From the NCBI GenBank assembly GCA_002431345.1, contig DJEN01000018.1, positions 1 to 20,868 on the forward strand: 20,868 nt of DNA. The letters run 5' to 3'. The position numbers and the translations under genes were made by a program. A model generated the notes under the pieces. That model did no database searches and was not told the DNA's origin. It saw only the letters and a list, made by a program, of their open reading frames with translations. Origin of the DNA: Megasphaera sp. UBA5897. Its GTDB lineage: Bacteria; Bacillota; Negativicutes; Veillonellales; Megasphaeraceae. How positions within the stretch are numbered: position 1 is the first letter of the stretch; every line of letters begins with the position of its first letter. This document shows positions 6,324-13,199 of this stretch, piece after piece.

Positions 6324-7780
6324 TTTTCTTCACGCACCTTTCCTGTCAAAATCCAAGAACCAGGTCGGCAGTATCTGACGGCTTCCGGTTTCTTGTTCCA
6401 TTCTTCTTCCAGCATTTGTTCTATTTTCATCTGGCAGTATCCGCCTTGACAGCGTCCCATCATGCAGCGTGTCCGATACTTAATGCCGGTCATCGTCCGC
6501 ACGCCCAGAGGATTATGAATTGCCTGCAATATCTCTGCTTTAGTTACTTTTTCACAGCGGCAAATAACTTCACCATAATCAGGGTTTTCTGCTATGAGCT
6601 GTGCTTTTTCTTCTGGCGATGCCTTGGCAAACCGTCTAATACCCTTGCGAGCTGGATTAAATGCCGGGTTTTTCTTAAATGTTTCTCTTTCCTGCATCAT
6701 ATCTGCAACATATTCCGCAATAGGTACTGCCGATGTAAGACCTGGAGATTCAATACCTACTAAATTCACGGCCTGAGGAGCAATATCATCGCGAATTTCT
6801 ATTTTATAATCCTGAATCTTCCCATTGTCATCTACCCATTTCGGCAAGATACCCGAAAAGTTGCGAATTTGATCTTGCTTATGGATATGCGGCCAAAGAC
6901 GGGACGCACTTTCTGCAAGAAAATCCATGTTGCGCTGCGGTACACCGTAATAAGAAAAATCAGCAACAGTTTCTGCATTCGGGCCTACGGTGACATTGCC
7001 GTCAATCGTATTCGTAACATGTACGCCCATATAGGTGTTGCTTGGAACAGGATATACCGGCATGGGCAGCAGTTTTCCCATTTTTTTATCCAAAATAATA
7101 TAGTCGCCTTTAGAACCAATCACCTTATATCCCGTTATCCCTAACATATCCGATATTTCTTTACAGCCAAGGCCTGCCGCATTGACTACCCAGCGGCTCG
7201 CAAATGAGCCATGATTTGTCTGAACATGATACAATCCATCTTCTTCACGATGAATGGCCGTCACTTTTTGATTGAAAAAGAACTGGACACCATTGGCATG
7301 CGCATTTTCTGCCAGCGCAACCGTAAATTCAAACGGATCCATAATGCCGCTGTTATGCGACCACATAGCAAATTTGCCCACGACAGCCGGAACCAGTTCA
7401 TGCAGTTTTTCTTCGCCAATCAGTTCAAGTCCCGAAGCTCCGTTCGCTTTTCCCTGTACCATGGTGCGTTTGAGCTGCTGCATATCTTCTTCTGTATTCC
7501 CTACTAATACTTTGCCGCAGCGTTTAAAGGCAAAATCTAATTCGTCTGCCAAATCACCCATTTCCCGATTGGCCTTAACACAGAATCTTGCTTTTAACGA
7601 ACCTGTATCATACGCAAATCCGCCATGAACGACTGCCGAATTACGACCGCTCGTTTCATTGCATACATCCAAATTTTTTTCCAATACACCAATCTGCAAG
7701 GTGTACCTTGATAATTCTCTCGCTATGGCACTGCCAATAACACCAGCGCCAATAATCAGCACATCATATTGTTTGCTCAT
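6320..7780 (-). CDS. GlpA/LhgO-like FAD oxidoreductase with C-terminal BFD-type [2Fe-2S] domain
   Basis: From the ATG at 7780 the protein has 486 residues. An upstream Met at 7810 is in frame, but AAGGAG lies just before the 7780 ATG and the family starts here (MSKQYDVLIIGAGVIGSAIA). The DAO-type FAD domain carries GRNSAVVHGGFAYDTGSLKA and GSKGDYIILDKKMG. The C-terminal part has a BFD-like [2Fe-2S] motif: CRC near residue 413 and, about 40 residues on, C-x4-C followed by a further Cys in RTRCMMGRCQGGYC. Relatives oxidise glycerol-3-phosphate, L-2-hydroxyglutarate, opines or hydroxyproline. It lies first in the operon and is presumably the substrate-oxidising subunit. There is no glycerol kinase or glycerol facilitator nearby, and the linked carrier is a sugar-acid type, so a hydroxy/sugar acid is a better guess than glycerol-3-phosphate. 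Confidence 0.88.
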   Translation of the reverse strand: MSKQYDVLIIGAGVIGSAIARELSRYTLQIGVLEKNLDVCNETSGRNSAVVHGGFAYDTGSLKARFCVKANREMGDLADELDFAFKRCGKVLVGNTEEDMQQLKRTMVQGKANGASGLELIGEEKLHELVPAVVGKFAMWSHNSGIMDPFEFTVALAENAHANGVQFFFNQKVTAIHREEDGLYHVQTNHGSFASRWVVNAAGLGCKEISDMLGITGYKVIGSKGDYIILDKKMGKLLPMPVYPVPSNTYMGVHVTNTIDGNVTVGPNAETVADFSYYGVPQRNMDFLAESASRLWPHIHKQDQIRNFSGILPKWVDDNGKIQDYKIEIRDDIAPQAVNLVGIESPGLTSAVPIAEYVADMMQERETFKKNPAFNPARKGIRRFAKASPEEKAQLIAENPDYGEVICRCEKVTKAEILQAIHNPLGVRTMTGIKYRTRCMMGRCQGGYCQMKIEQMLEEEWNKKPEAVRYCRPGSWILTGKVREEK

Positions 7781-7794
7781 AGTTCCTCTCCTTA

Positions 7795-7858
7795 TTGTGT
7801 ATTTCAACATTTGTAATATATTTCGTTATTTGAATTATATCACTACCGTGTATTTCAA
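7795..7858. promoter_or_regulatory. Cluster of putative GntR operators at the flavoprotein operon promoter
   Basis: GTGTATTTCAA occurs twice in the same orientation (7797-7807 and 7848-7858), with starts 51 bases apart, close to five helical turns. The first copy is preceded by TT, so TTGTGTATTT (7795-7804) is identical to the sequence at 9508-9517 before gntR2. Between the two copies, TTGTAATATATT (7811-7822) is identical to 8689-8700 before gntR1. One repeat lies in the promoter spacer, the others downstream of the start, as expected for repressor sites. Confidence 0.5.
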
Positions 7859-7862
7859 ACAA
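7834..7862 (-). promoter_or_regulatory. Promoter of the flavoprotein operon
   Basis: Minus-strand TATAAT (7834-7839) lies 17 bases downstream of TTGTTT (7857-7862, matching only the TTG of the consensus). The start would be near 7827, about 47 bases before the 7780 ATG. Repeats resembling sequences in front of both GntR genes lie inside it and just downstream. Confidence 0.6.
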
Positions 7863-7933
7863 TATCTATCGCCGTGCTAAATTTGTATGACAAAAAACGA
7901 TTCTATTATTTTTTTGCATACATAATAAAAAAC

Positions 7934-7966
7934 AAAAAAAGGAGTCCATCGCTCGCGCGACGGCTC
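7934..7966 (-). terminator. Rho-independent terminator of gntR1
   Basis: Minus strand: a G+C-rich stem GGAGCCGTCGC pairing with GCGATGGACTCC (one bulge, one G-U) around a 4-base loop, then T7. It lies 12 bases after the gntR1 stop. Confidence 0.85.
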
Positions 7967-7978
7967 CCTGCGTTTGTT

Positions 7979-8656
7979 CTATTTTTCAAAATAATCCGGA
8001 AATGTTTGCTTCATAGCAGCTATATTTTCATGGTACCGCTGCAAATGATGGCGGGCAATGCGATATGCCTGCTCGGTATCTTTATTTTCAATCGCATCAA
8101 CGATCTGTTCATGATCTTGCAAAATATGTATCTGCGGCTGACACCGAAAACTCAGCACGGTTGTCCGGTCAAAATGAGGCGAAACCGCTTGTACAATGTC
8201 ATACCAATACATTTTATGACACATGGTATACAGCATAGCATGAAACTTTTTATCTAATTCAAAAATTTTTCGTTCTTGTTTTTTCTCTATATAGTACTTC
8301 CAAACGATAACATTTTCCCGCAATGCATCAATATCTTCATTCGTACAAACTTCACAAGCTGTTCGCACAATTTCAGCTTCCAATACCTCTCGCAGCTGCC
8401 GCACTTCTTCTACTAAGTCCTCGTGAATTAATGAAATATATGTCCCTTGTTTTGGCCGAATATCAATTAGTCTATCCTTATTCAACTCTAAAATAGCTTC
8501 CCGAATCGGCGTCCGACTCATTTGAAATATATCGCATAATTCTTTTTCTACTATTTTTTCTCCCGGCTTCAACTCCATATTAACAAGATTATATACCAAT
8601 ACCCGCCGCACATATTCTTTGGCTGACTCCTCCGATTTTTTACACAACAATTCCAT
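7979..8656 (-). CDS. GntR/FCD-family transcriptional regulator (GntR1)
   Basis: The 225-residue protein has an N-terminal winged helix (KIVEKELCDIFQMSRTPIRE with the wing residues DIRPKQGTYIS) and an all-helical C-terminal FCD effector domain. FCD members of the GntR family (ExuR, UxuR, LldR, DgoR types) bind organic and sugar acids. An in-frame GTG at 8668 exists. The ATG at 8656 is preferred because GAGGTG stands nine bases upstream of it and because the ME-x-L start then aligns with the paralogue at 8766-9455. The two proteins align along their whole length (both end near FPDYF/YPDYF), so they are tandem paralogues. It has its own terminator and a palindrome over its -10, suggesting autoregulation. 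The likely target is the adjacent flavoprotein operon. Confidence 0.9.
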   Translation of the reverse strand: MELLCKKSEESAKEYVRRVLVYNLVNMELKPGEKIVEKELCDIFQMSRTPIREAILELNKDRLIDIRPKQGTYISLIHEDLVEEVRQLREVLEAEIVRTACEVCTNEDIDALRENVIVWKYYIEKKQERKIFELDKKFHAMLYTMCHKMYWYDIVQAVSPHFDRTTVLSFRCQPQIHILQDHEQIVDAIENKDTEQAYRIARHHLQRYHENIAAMKQTFPDYFEK

Positions 8657-8687
8657 GCCGCATATCACCTCTTTGTTTTTTCTTTTT

Positions 8688-8702
8688 ATTGTAATATATT
8701 AC
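8688..8702. promoter_or_regulatory. Palindromic operator overlapping the gntR1 -10
   Basis: GTAATATATTAC (8691-8702) is a perfect 12-base palindrome. A minus-strand -10 TACAAT (8688-8693) overlaps it; no convincing -35 is seen. Ten bases of it, with the preceding TT, recur at 7811-7822 in the flavoprotein operon leader. Inferred to be the GntR1 site. Confidence 0.5.
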
Positions 8703-8719
8703 GCTTGCTTTCGCCATGC

Positions 8720-8741
8720 AAAAAGCGGCTTCTCTAGCCGC
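8720..8741 (-). terminator. Rho-independent terminator of gntR2
   Basis: Minus strand AGCGGCT-N4-AGCCGCT stem (8724-8730 with 8735-8741) followed by a T5 run. It lies about 25 bases past the gntR2 stop. Confidence 0.82.
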
Positions 8742-8765
8742 TCCTTTACTGATTCACTTTTCCTT

Positions 8766-9455
8766 CTATTTGAAATAATCCGGATATTGTTTTTTGAGTA
8801 CTTCTACATCACCGATGACCTTATTAATATGTTCCGTCATAATCGCCACGCCGCGGACTTCATCATGACGCATAACCGCCTCTACAATGGCACAATGCTG
8901 ACTGTATAGCATTTTAATCTGTTCATTGGCTTTTGTTATGTTAAGTACTCGGGCACGCAAGTAATCGGCATTGGCATCTTGCACAATATGCCAAATATGT
9001 GATTTATTGCATCCTGCATACAGTAATTCATGCATAGCGTTATCACTTTTAAAAAAAGCTTCAGCATCTTTCGTATCTACTAAATATGCCTGTTCATGAA
9101 GACATGCCTGCAGCCTTGCCAACCACGGCTGGGGAAATTCTTGACATGCTAATTGTATAATTGCATTTTCCAAGGTTACCCGCAAAAAACGAAACTCTGA
9201 TATTTGATCCGTATTAATTTTAGATACAAATGTACCTCGCTGAGGCAATATATCCAATAGTCCTTTTTGCGCCAACCGAATAAATGCTTCTCGCACGGGC
9301 GTACGACTTACACCTAATATATTCGATAGTTCTTGTTCGGACATAGCCGTTCCTGGGACAAGATGCATAGTCATGATATTTTGGTATAACACACGATACG
9401 CATACTCCCGAACGTTTTCCCGTGGTTCTTTTTCTATTAATTGTAATCGTTCCAT
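8766..9455 (-). CDS. GntR/FCD-family transcriptional regulator (GntR2)
   Basis: From the ATG at 9455 the product has 229 residues. Its winged-helix region reads MSEQELSNILGVSRTPVREA followed by DILPQRGTFVS, and an FCD-type helical C-terminal domain with LRVTLENAIIQLA follows. Alternative in-frame starts are an ATG at 9467 and a GTG at 9473. The 9455 ATG is chosen because GGAG is six bases upstream and the start then aligns with GntR1, but the choice is not certain. It is a full-length paralogue of GntR1, divergent enough to imply an old duplication and different DNA or effector specificity. It has its own terminator and an extended -10. Its likely targets are itself and the flavoprotein operon, which share TTGTGTATTT. 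Confidence 0.88.
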   Translation of the reverse strand: MERLQLIEKEPRENVREYAYRVLYQNIMTMHLVPGTAMSEQELSNILGVSRTPVREAFIRLAQKGLLDILPQRGTFVSKINTDQISEFRFLRVTLENAIIQLACQEFPQPWLARLQACLHEQAYLVDTKDAEAFFKSDNAMHELLYAGCNKSHIWHIVQDANADYLRARVLNITKANEQIKMLYSQHCAIVEAVMRHDEVRGVAIMTEHINKVIGDVEVLKKQYPDYFK

Positions 9456-9494
9456 ACCGTTCTCCATTATCACCTTTTTTATTCTATATCATTT

Positions 9495-9517
9495 ATTTTA
9501 TCACATCTTGTGTATTT
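9495..9517 (-). promoter_or_regulatory. Extended -10 promoter of gntR2 with adjacent operator-like repeat
   Basis: Minus strand TGATAAAAT gives an extended -10 (TAAAAT at 9495-9500, TG at 9502-9503). Directly upstream, 9508-9517 carries TTGTGTATTT (plus-strand reading), identical to 7795-7804 in the flavoprotein operon leader. No -35 is apparent. Confidence 0.45.
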
Positions 9518-9544
9518 TTTATATTTACTTTTTTTATAATATAA

Positions 9545-9581
9545 AAAATACTGTCTGCAGTTCGATTACAGACAGTATTTT
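9545..9581 (-). terminator. Rho-independent terminator of the gntP-hit-kdgK-eda operon
   Basis: A perfect 13-base stem AAAATACTGTCTG/CAGACAGTATTTT (9545-9557 with 9569-9581) around an 11-base loop, continuing into a T-rich tail on the minus strand, 14 bases after the eda stop. Confidence 0.88.
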
Positions 9582-9595
9582 GAAACAAATATAAA

Positions 9596-10234
9596 TTATG
9601 CTCTTGCTGCTTTAACGGATGCAATAAATTTCTTAGCTGCTTCTGTGATTTCTGCTGCTGTCTTGCCGCCGCCTGTCAACGCACCGCCAGCTCCTACAGC
9701 TACGCAACCAGCTTTGATCCATTCGCCTGCATTTTCAGCATTGACGCCGCCTGTCGGCATAAGCGGAGCCTGTGGAATCGGGCCATGAATGGCTTTGATC
9801 GCTTTCATGCCCAAAATTTCTCCTGGGAAGATTTTAACAACGTCTGCACCGGCTTCTAATGCCTGTAATACGCCATTCAATGTCGTCGTACCTGGCATAA
9901 CGGCAATCCGATACCGATTGCAGAGTTTTACCGTTTCCAAATCAAAGGCAGGCGATACAACGAACTGAGCACCGCTCAAAATAGCAATACGTGCCGTCAC
10001 GGCATCCAATACGGTGCCTGCTCCGATGATGACATCCGGATTATCTGCATATTTTTTGCTCAAGGCTTCAATGGCTTCATGAGCTTGCGGTGTCGTGAAA
10101 GCTAATTCAATAGCCGTTACGCCCCCAGCAATGCAAGCGTCGGACATAGCAATTGCTTCTTCCGGATTTTTTCCGCGAATAACTGCTACGACCCCAATAT
10201 CTTGTATTTTTTTTACTACGTCGATTTTATCCAT
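9596..10234 (-). CDS. eda: KDPG aldolase (2-dehydro-3-deoxy-phosphogluconate aldolase) / 4-hydroxy-2-oxoglutarate aldolase
   Basis: The 212-residue protein has the length of class I KDPG aldolases. Motifs in order: VAVIRGKNPEEA near the N-terminus, AIELAFTTP (active-site Glu), VIIGAGTVLD, FVVSPAFD, MPGTTTLNGVLQALEAGAD, VVKIFPGE with the Schiff-base Lys at about residue 136, and LMPTGGVNAENAGEWIKAG for phosphate binding. It cleaves 2-keto-3-deoxy-6-phosphogluconate to pyruvate and glyceraldehyde-3-phosphate, the final step shared by both hexuronate branches. AGGAGG is eight bases before the ATG. It follows kdgK by 21 bases and is the last gene of its operon. Confidence 0.95.
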   Translation of the reverse strand: MDKIDVVKKIQDIGVVAVIRGKNPEEAIAMSDACIAGGVTAIELAFTTPQAHEAIEALSKKYADNPDVIIGAGTVLDAVTARIAILSGAQFVVSPAFDLETVKLCNRYRIAVMPGTTTLNGVLQALEAGADVVKIFPGEILGMKAIKAIHGPIPQAPLMPTGGVNAENAGEWIKAGCVAVGAGGALTGGGKTAAEITEAAKKFIASVKAARA

Positions 10235-10255
10235 CTTTTATTCCTCCTATACCAA

Positions 10256-11200
10256 TTACTGATGAGTATCCTGAAATTCTTTTAATTGTTGCCGCGTTGG
10301 CAGCCCTTCATTATCCCCAGCAACTTGAATTGCCATAGCTCCGATAGCTGCCCCACGGCGAGCGGCTTCTTCCAATGTCAAGCCATCCAACAAGCCACTG
10401 GTAAAGCCTACAGCAAAGCCATCGCCGGCTCCAACCGTATCCACAATATGGTCGATATGATAGCTCGGTACATACAATTCTGTATCCGCTGTCCGGATGT
10501 ACGTCCCGTTGCTGCCGCCCATTTTGATGACCACCGTGCCAATACCGCGCTGTAAATAGTAATCGGCTATGTCTTTTTCATTATCACGGCCCGTCAGAAT
10601 TTTTCCTTCACCAAGTCCGGGCATGACGATATCCGCATATTGCGCTGCATCGTTAATAACCCGTGCCATTGTTTCCTGATCTGGCCACAACATGGGACGC
10701 AGATTGGTATCAAAGGAAATACGTACGCCTTCGCTGTGCGCTTTTTTCATCAGTGTATAAATCGTTTCCCGGCAGGATTCGGAAAGGGCCAGCGGAATCC
10801 CGGTCACATGCAGATGGTCTACGCCCGTCCAGTCTATGCCTTCCAAATCGCTGGGCTGAAAATGGGAAAATGCCGTATGCTTACGGATATTGGCTACTGT
10901 CGGGTCTCCTTCCAAGACTTTTTCTTTCATCTGGAATCCCGTCATATGATTGATATCGCTCCAAACATACGTATCATGAATGCCATTATCTTTCAGAAAG
11001 TTGCATATACTTTTGCCAAAGGGATCGTTGCCGACTTTAGAAATATACGATACATCGTTGCCAAGCCGTGCCATGCCGACTGCATAATTGAGTTCTGCTC
11101 CGCAGACATGACGGGAAAACTGTTCGACTTGTTCCAACGGGCCCGTTTCTGTCGCGATCAACAGCCCCATGGCTTCGCCAATCGTCAATACTTTGCTCAT
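10256..11200 (-). CDS. kdgK: 2-dehydro-3-deoxygluconokinase (KDG kinase), PfkB family
   Basis: From the ATG at 11200 the protein has 314 residues. An upstream in-frame Met (11239) would add 13 residues but lacks a ribosome site, whereas GGAGG precedes 11200 by 10 bases. PfkB/ribokinase features are the GEAMGLLIA start, CGAELNYAVGMARLGNDVSY (substrate region), FDTNLRPMLW, VVIKMGGSNGTY, and the catalytic/anion-hole motif DTVGAGDGFAVGF with its Asp. It phosphorylates 2-keto-3-deoxygluconate to KDPG in the cytoplasm. Its position before eda makes the two steps a unit. A perfect 10-base palindrome ACTATATAGT lies between ribosome site and ATG; I attach no function to it. Confidence 0.93.
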   Translation of the reverse strand: MSKVLTIGEAMGLLIATETGPLEQVEQFSRHVCGAELNYAVGMARLGNDVSYISKVGNDPFGKSICNFLKDNGIHDTYVWSDINHMTGFQMKEKVLEGDPTVANIRKHTAFSHFQPSDLEGIDWTGVDHLHVTGIPLALSESCRETIYTLMKKAHSEGVRISFDTNLRPMLWPDQETMARVINDAAQYADIVMPGLGEGKILTGRDNEKDIADYYLQRGIGTVVIKMGGSNGTYIRTADTELYVPSYHIDHIVDTVGAGDGFAVGFTSGLLDGLTLEEAARRGAAIGAMAIQVAGDNEGLPTRQQLKEFQDTHQ

Positions 11201-11227
11201 ACTATATAGTCCTCCGTAAAATGGGAT

Positions 11228-11256
11228 AAACCGCCGCATAAAACATGCAACGGTTT
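11228..11256 (-). other. Short intercistronic hairpin between hit and kdgK
   Basis: AAACCG (11228-11233) pairs with CGGTTT (11251-11256) and an inner GCAT pairs with ATGC. There is no proper T-run after it on the minus strand, so it is not a convincing terminator. It may affect mRNA processing or translation of kdgK. Confidence 0.35.
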
Positions 11257-11266
11257 TCCTATGAAG

Positions 11267-11689
11267 TTATAAATTTTCTTTGATTTTTTCAATAATTTGA
11301 GTATATTCCTGATCCGTCAAATGAACCCGATTGGGATCCATTGCAAATGTCGTCCCCCATTCAAAGTCATCATCTTTATATTTCGGAACCAAATGGAAAT
11401 GTAAATGATGGCCTGTATCTGCATAAGCGCCATAATTTACTTTATCCGGATGGAATGCTGCATGAATGGCTTTCGATGCTCTAGCAACATCTGCAAAAAA
11501 TGCATTGCGCTGTTCATCGCTAATATCCGTCAATTCGCTAACATGTTCTTTATATGCTACAATGCAGCGGCCACGATGGCTTTGTTCCTTAAACAATACC
11601 AACAGGCTGACAGACAAATCGCAAATATAAATGCCGAATTTATCAAGGGGTTCACCCTTTACACAATACCCACAATTTTGATCTACCAT
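11267..11689 (-). CDS. HIT-family (histidine triad) nucleotide hydrolase-like protein
   Basis: The 140-residue protein has the HIT active-site motif HLHFHLV within TGHHLHFHLVPKYKDD (about residues 93-108). It also has an N-terminal CGYC pair that in many HIT proteins helps bind zinc. The family hydrolyses or transfers nucleoside monophosphate linkages (for example AMP-lysine or dinucleoside polyphosphates) in the cytoplasm. It starts 14 bases after the gntP stop, with GAGGTG close upstream of the ATG, and is followed by kdgK after 66 bases, so it appears embedded in a sugar-acid operon. No specific role in hexuronate breakdown is known to me; the true substrate is undetermined. Confidence 0.88.
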   Translation of the reverse strand: MVDQNCGYCVKGEPLDKFGIYICDLSVSLLVLFKEQSHRGRCIVAYKEHVSELTDISDEQRNAFFADVARASKAIHAAFHPDKVNYGAYADTGHHLHFHLVPKYKDDDFEWGTTFAMDPNRVHLTDQEYTQIIEKIKENL

Positions 11690-11703
11690 ATTATATCACC
11701 TCA

Positions 11704-13038
11704 TTATAAAAATAACGATAAAATTAATACCATAATTAATCCTACAACAGAATTGACCAACTCCAACAATCCCCACGTTTTAAAGGTCTGGCCCATGGTT
11801 AAGTTGAAGGTTTCCTTCATCATCCAAAATGCGGCGTCATTTGGCATGGTAATCGTATTACTGCCAGCTGCTGTTGCCAACATAAGCAATGTCGGATTGA
11901 CATTAAATACCGGAATAAGCGGTGCTACAATACCAGCTGCTGTAATAGCAGATACAGCACCTTGTCCCGTTGCCCAACGAATGACAACCGTAATGAAAAA
12001 TGCCAAAATAAGCGGTGAAATAGACAATCCTGTGACGGCTGCCGCAATATGCTGCCCTACGCCGGCATCGACAATAACTTGTTTGAAAACACCGCCGGCA
12101 CCGATAATCATGACAACAGTCGAAATACTTTTAATAGCGGATGTAATAGAATCAGATGTTTCTGAAATCGTACGGCCTGCACGCGTGCCAAATACATACA
12201 TCGCAACTAATACAGCTAACAACAAGCTAATATTCGGACTGCCCAAAAATTCAAAAATTGTATATACCGGCGTACCTTTTTCTACAAAATTAGCAATGAT
12301 TGTATGTCCAATCATTAAAATCGCCGGAATTAAAGGAATTAACAAGCAAACAATAAAATTCGGTAATTTAAATGAACCAAATGACGTTTCATCAATATTC
12401 CCCAATTTTGGGGCTGCAAACGTATCCAATCCTTTTACGAATTTTGGTAAAATAATACCAGCACAAATAATAGACGGAATAACAACTACCAACCCTAATA
12501 AGTATACCATACCACCGTCAGCACCAAAAGCATCTACCAATGCTACTGGTCCTGGCTGAGGCGGAAAAATACTATGCGCCTGCGCAACAGCTGCCAGTAC
12601 CGGAATAATTAAGAACATATACGGGATTTTGGCTTCTCGAGCAATACTAATAACCAGCGGTACAACAACCATAAAAGCAACTTCAAAAAACATGGAAATA
12701 CCAAAGATAACGCCAACGGCTAAGACGCCCCACTTCAGCATGCGAACACCGCAGTGTGCAACAATCGTATCGGCAATCTTTTTAGAAGCGCCGCAATCTG
12801 TCATCAACTGCCCCAATGCCGCACCTAAAATGATAACTAATCCAACACCGCCTAAAGTGCTTCCTGCGCCTTTCGTAACGGTTTTGACTAATGTTGTCGT
12901 ATCCATGCCTTCCATAAAAGCTACAAAAACAGCAATCAGCAATAAGGCAATCATACTGTGCATTTTAGCTTTGACAGTTAAAAATAATAATAATGCAATT
13001 GCTATAATTACCCAAATAACAGGCAATACATGTTCCAT
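11704..13038 (-). CDS. GntP-family gluconate/sugar-acid permease
   Basis: From the ATG at 13038 the protein has 444 residues, the normal GntP length. A further in-frame Met at 13107 would add 23 polar residues and lacks a ribosome site, while GGAG stands seven bases upstream of 13038. The protein is hydrophobic throughout, starting HVLPVIWVIIAIALLLFLTV. Family-like stretches include VGLVIILGAALGQLMTDCGA, HSIFPPQPGPVALVDAFGAD and the C-terminal TAAGSNTITMPNDAAFWMMK. GntP proteins are proton symporters for gluconate, 2-keto-3-deoxygluconate-like acids or other small sugar acids and hydroxyacids. Linkage with kdgK and eda points to a substrate that enters at KDG, but exact specificity cannot be read. 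Confidence 0.9.
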   Translation of the reverse strand: MEHVLPVIWVIIAIALLLFLTVKAKMHSMIALLLIAVFVAFMEGMDTTTLVKTVTKGAGSTLGGVGLVIILGAALGQLMTDCGASKKIADTIVAHCGVRMLKWGVLAVGVIFGISMFFEVAFMVVVPLVISIAREAKIPYMFLIIPVLAAVAQAHSIFPPQPGPVALVDAFGADGGMVYLLGLVVVIPSIICAGIILPKFVKGLDTFAAPKLGNIDETSFGSFKLPNFIVCLLIPLIPAILMIGHTIIANFVEKGTPVYTIFEFLGSPNISLLLAVLVAMYVFGTRAGRTISETSDSITSAIKSISTVVMIIGAGGVFKQVIVDAGVGQHIAAAVTGLSISPLILAFFITVVIRWATGQGAVSAITAAGIVAPLIPVFNVNPTLLMLATAAGSNTITMPNDAAFWMMKETFNLTMGQTFKTWGLLELVNSVVGLIMVLILSLFL

Positions 13039-13068
13039 AATATCTCTCCTCGCAACACAATTTTTAAT

Positions 13069-13131
13069 CAAGATTTTATATCTTGTTTTTTTTATGATGT
13101 TTGGCAAGTATAATTACATGTAGTATGACCA
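13069..13131. promoter_or_regulatory. Leader region of the gntP operon with palindromes
   Basis: CAAGAT-N5-ATCTTG (13069-13085) is an inverted repeat about 30 bases upstream of gntP. Further up, minus-strand TGGTCATACTA (13121-13131) fits the general FCD/GntR pattern TNGTNNNACNA, beside the 8-base palindrome TACATGTA. I could not place a convincing -35/-10 pair, so promoter position is open. Confidence 0.3.
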
Positions 13132-13140
13132 AAAATCAGG

Positions 13141-13180
13141 TATGAACATGATAGCGCTACATAGTGCCATCATGTTCATA
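13141..13180 (-). terminator. Hairpin/terminator between GPH transporter gene and gntP
   Basis: TATGAACATGAT (13141-13152) pairs perfectly with ATCATGTTCATA (13169-13180); an inner GCGCT/AGTGC extends the stem with one G-U pair. On the minus strand a T5 run follows after a few bases (CCTGATTTTT), so it can end the uxuA-GPH operon, perhaps incompletely. It begins about 20 bases after the GPH stop. Confidence 0.65.
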
Positions 13181-13199
13181 CACTTACTTCCAGTGAAAA

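Noticed and set aside
3437..7780. Calling the three-gene flavoprotein glpABC
   Set aside because: The subunits are GlpA/GlpB-like, but the third is DUF1667 rather than a GlpC-type membrane Fe-S protein, and neighbours point to sugar acids, so the glp names would overstate the function.
7781..7810. 10-residue N-terminal extension of the GlpA-like protein
   Set aside because: The FAD-binding fold starts normally from the ATG at 7780, which has its own AAGGAG; the extension would read through that site.
11201..11210. Perfect palindrome ACTATATAGT in the kdgK leader, similar in look to part of the uxuA operator
   Set aside because: It lies between ribosome site and start codon, lacks the TACYA-N3-TGGTA form, and short A+T palindromes are frequent here.
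11405..12559. A 384-codon open frame on the plus strand opposite hit and gntP
   Set aside because: It runs antisense across two well-supported family genes, has low-complexity composition (many Ile, Asn, Thr, Ala) as expected for the reverse of a membrane protein gene, and has no recognisable domain.
13039..13107. 23-residue N-terminal extension of the GntP permease
   Set aside because: The extension is basic and polar, has no ribosome site, and the ATG at 13038 has GGAG at seven bases and gives the family's usual length.
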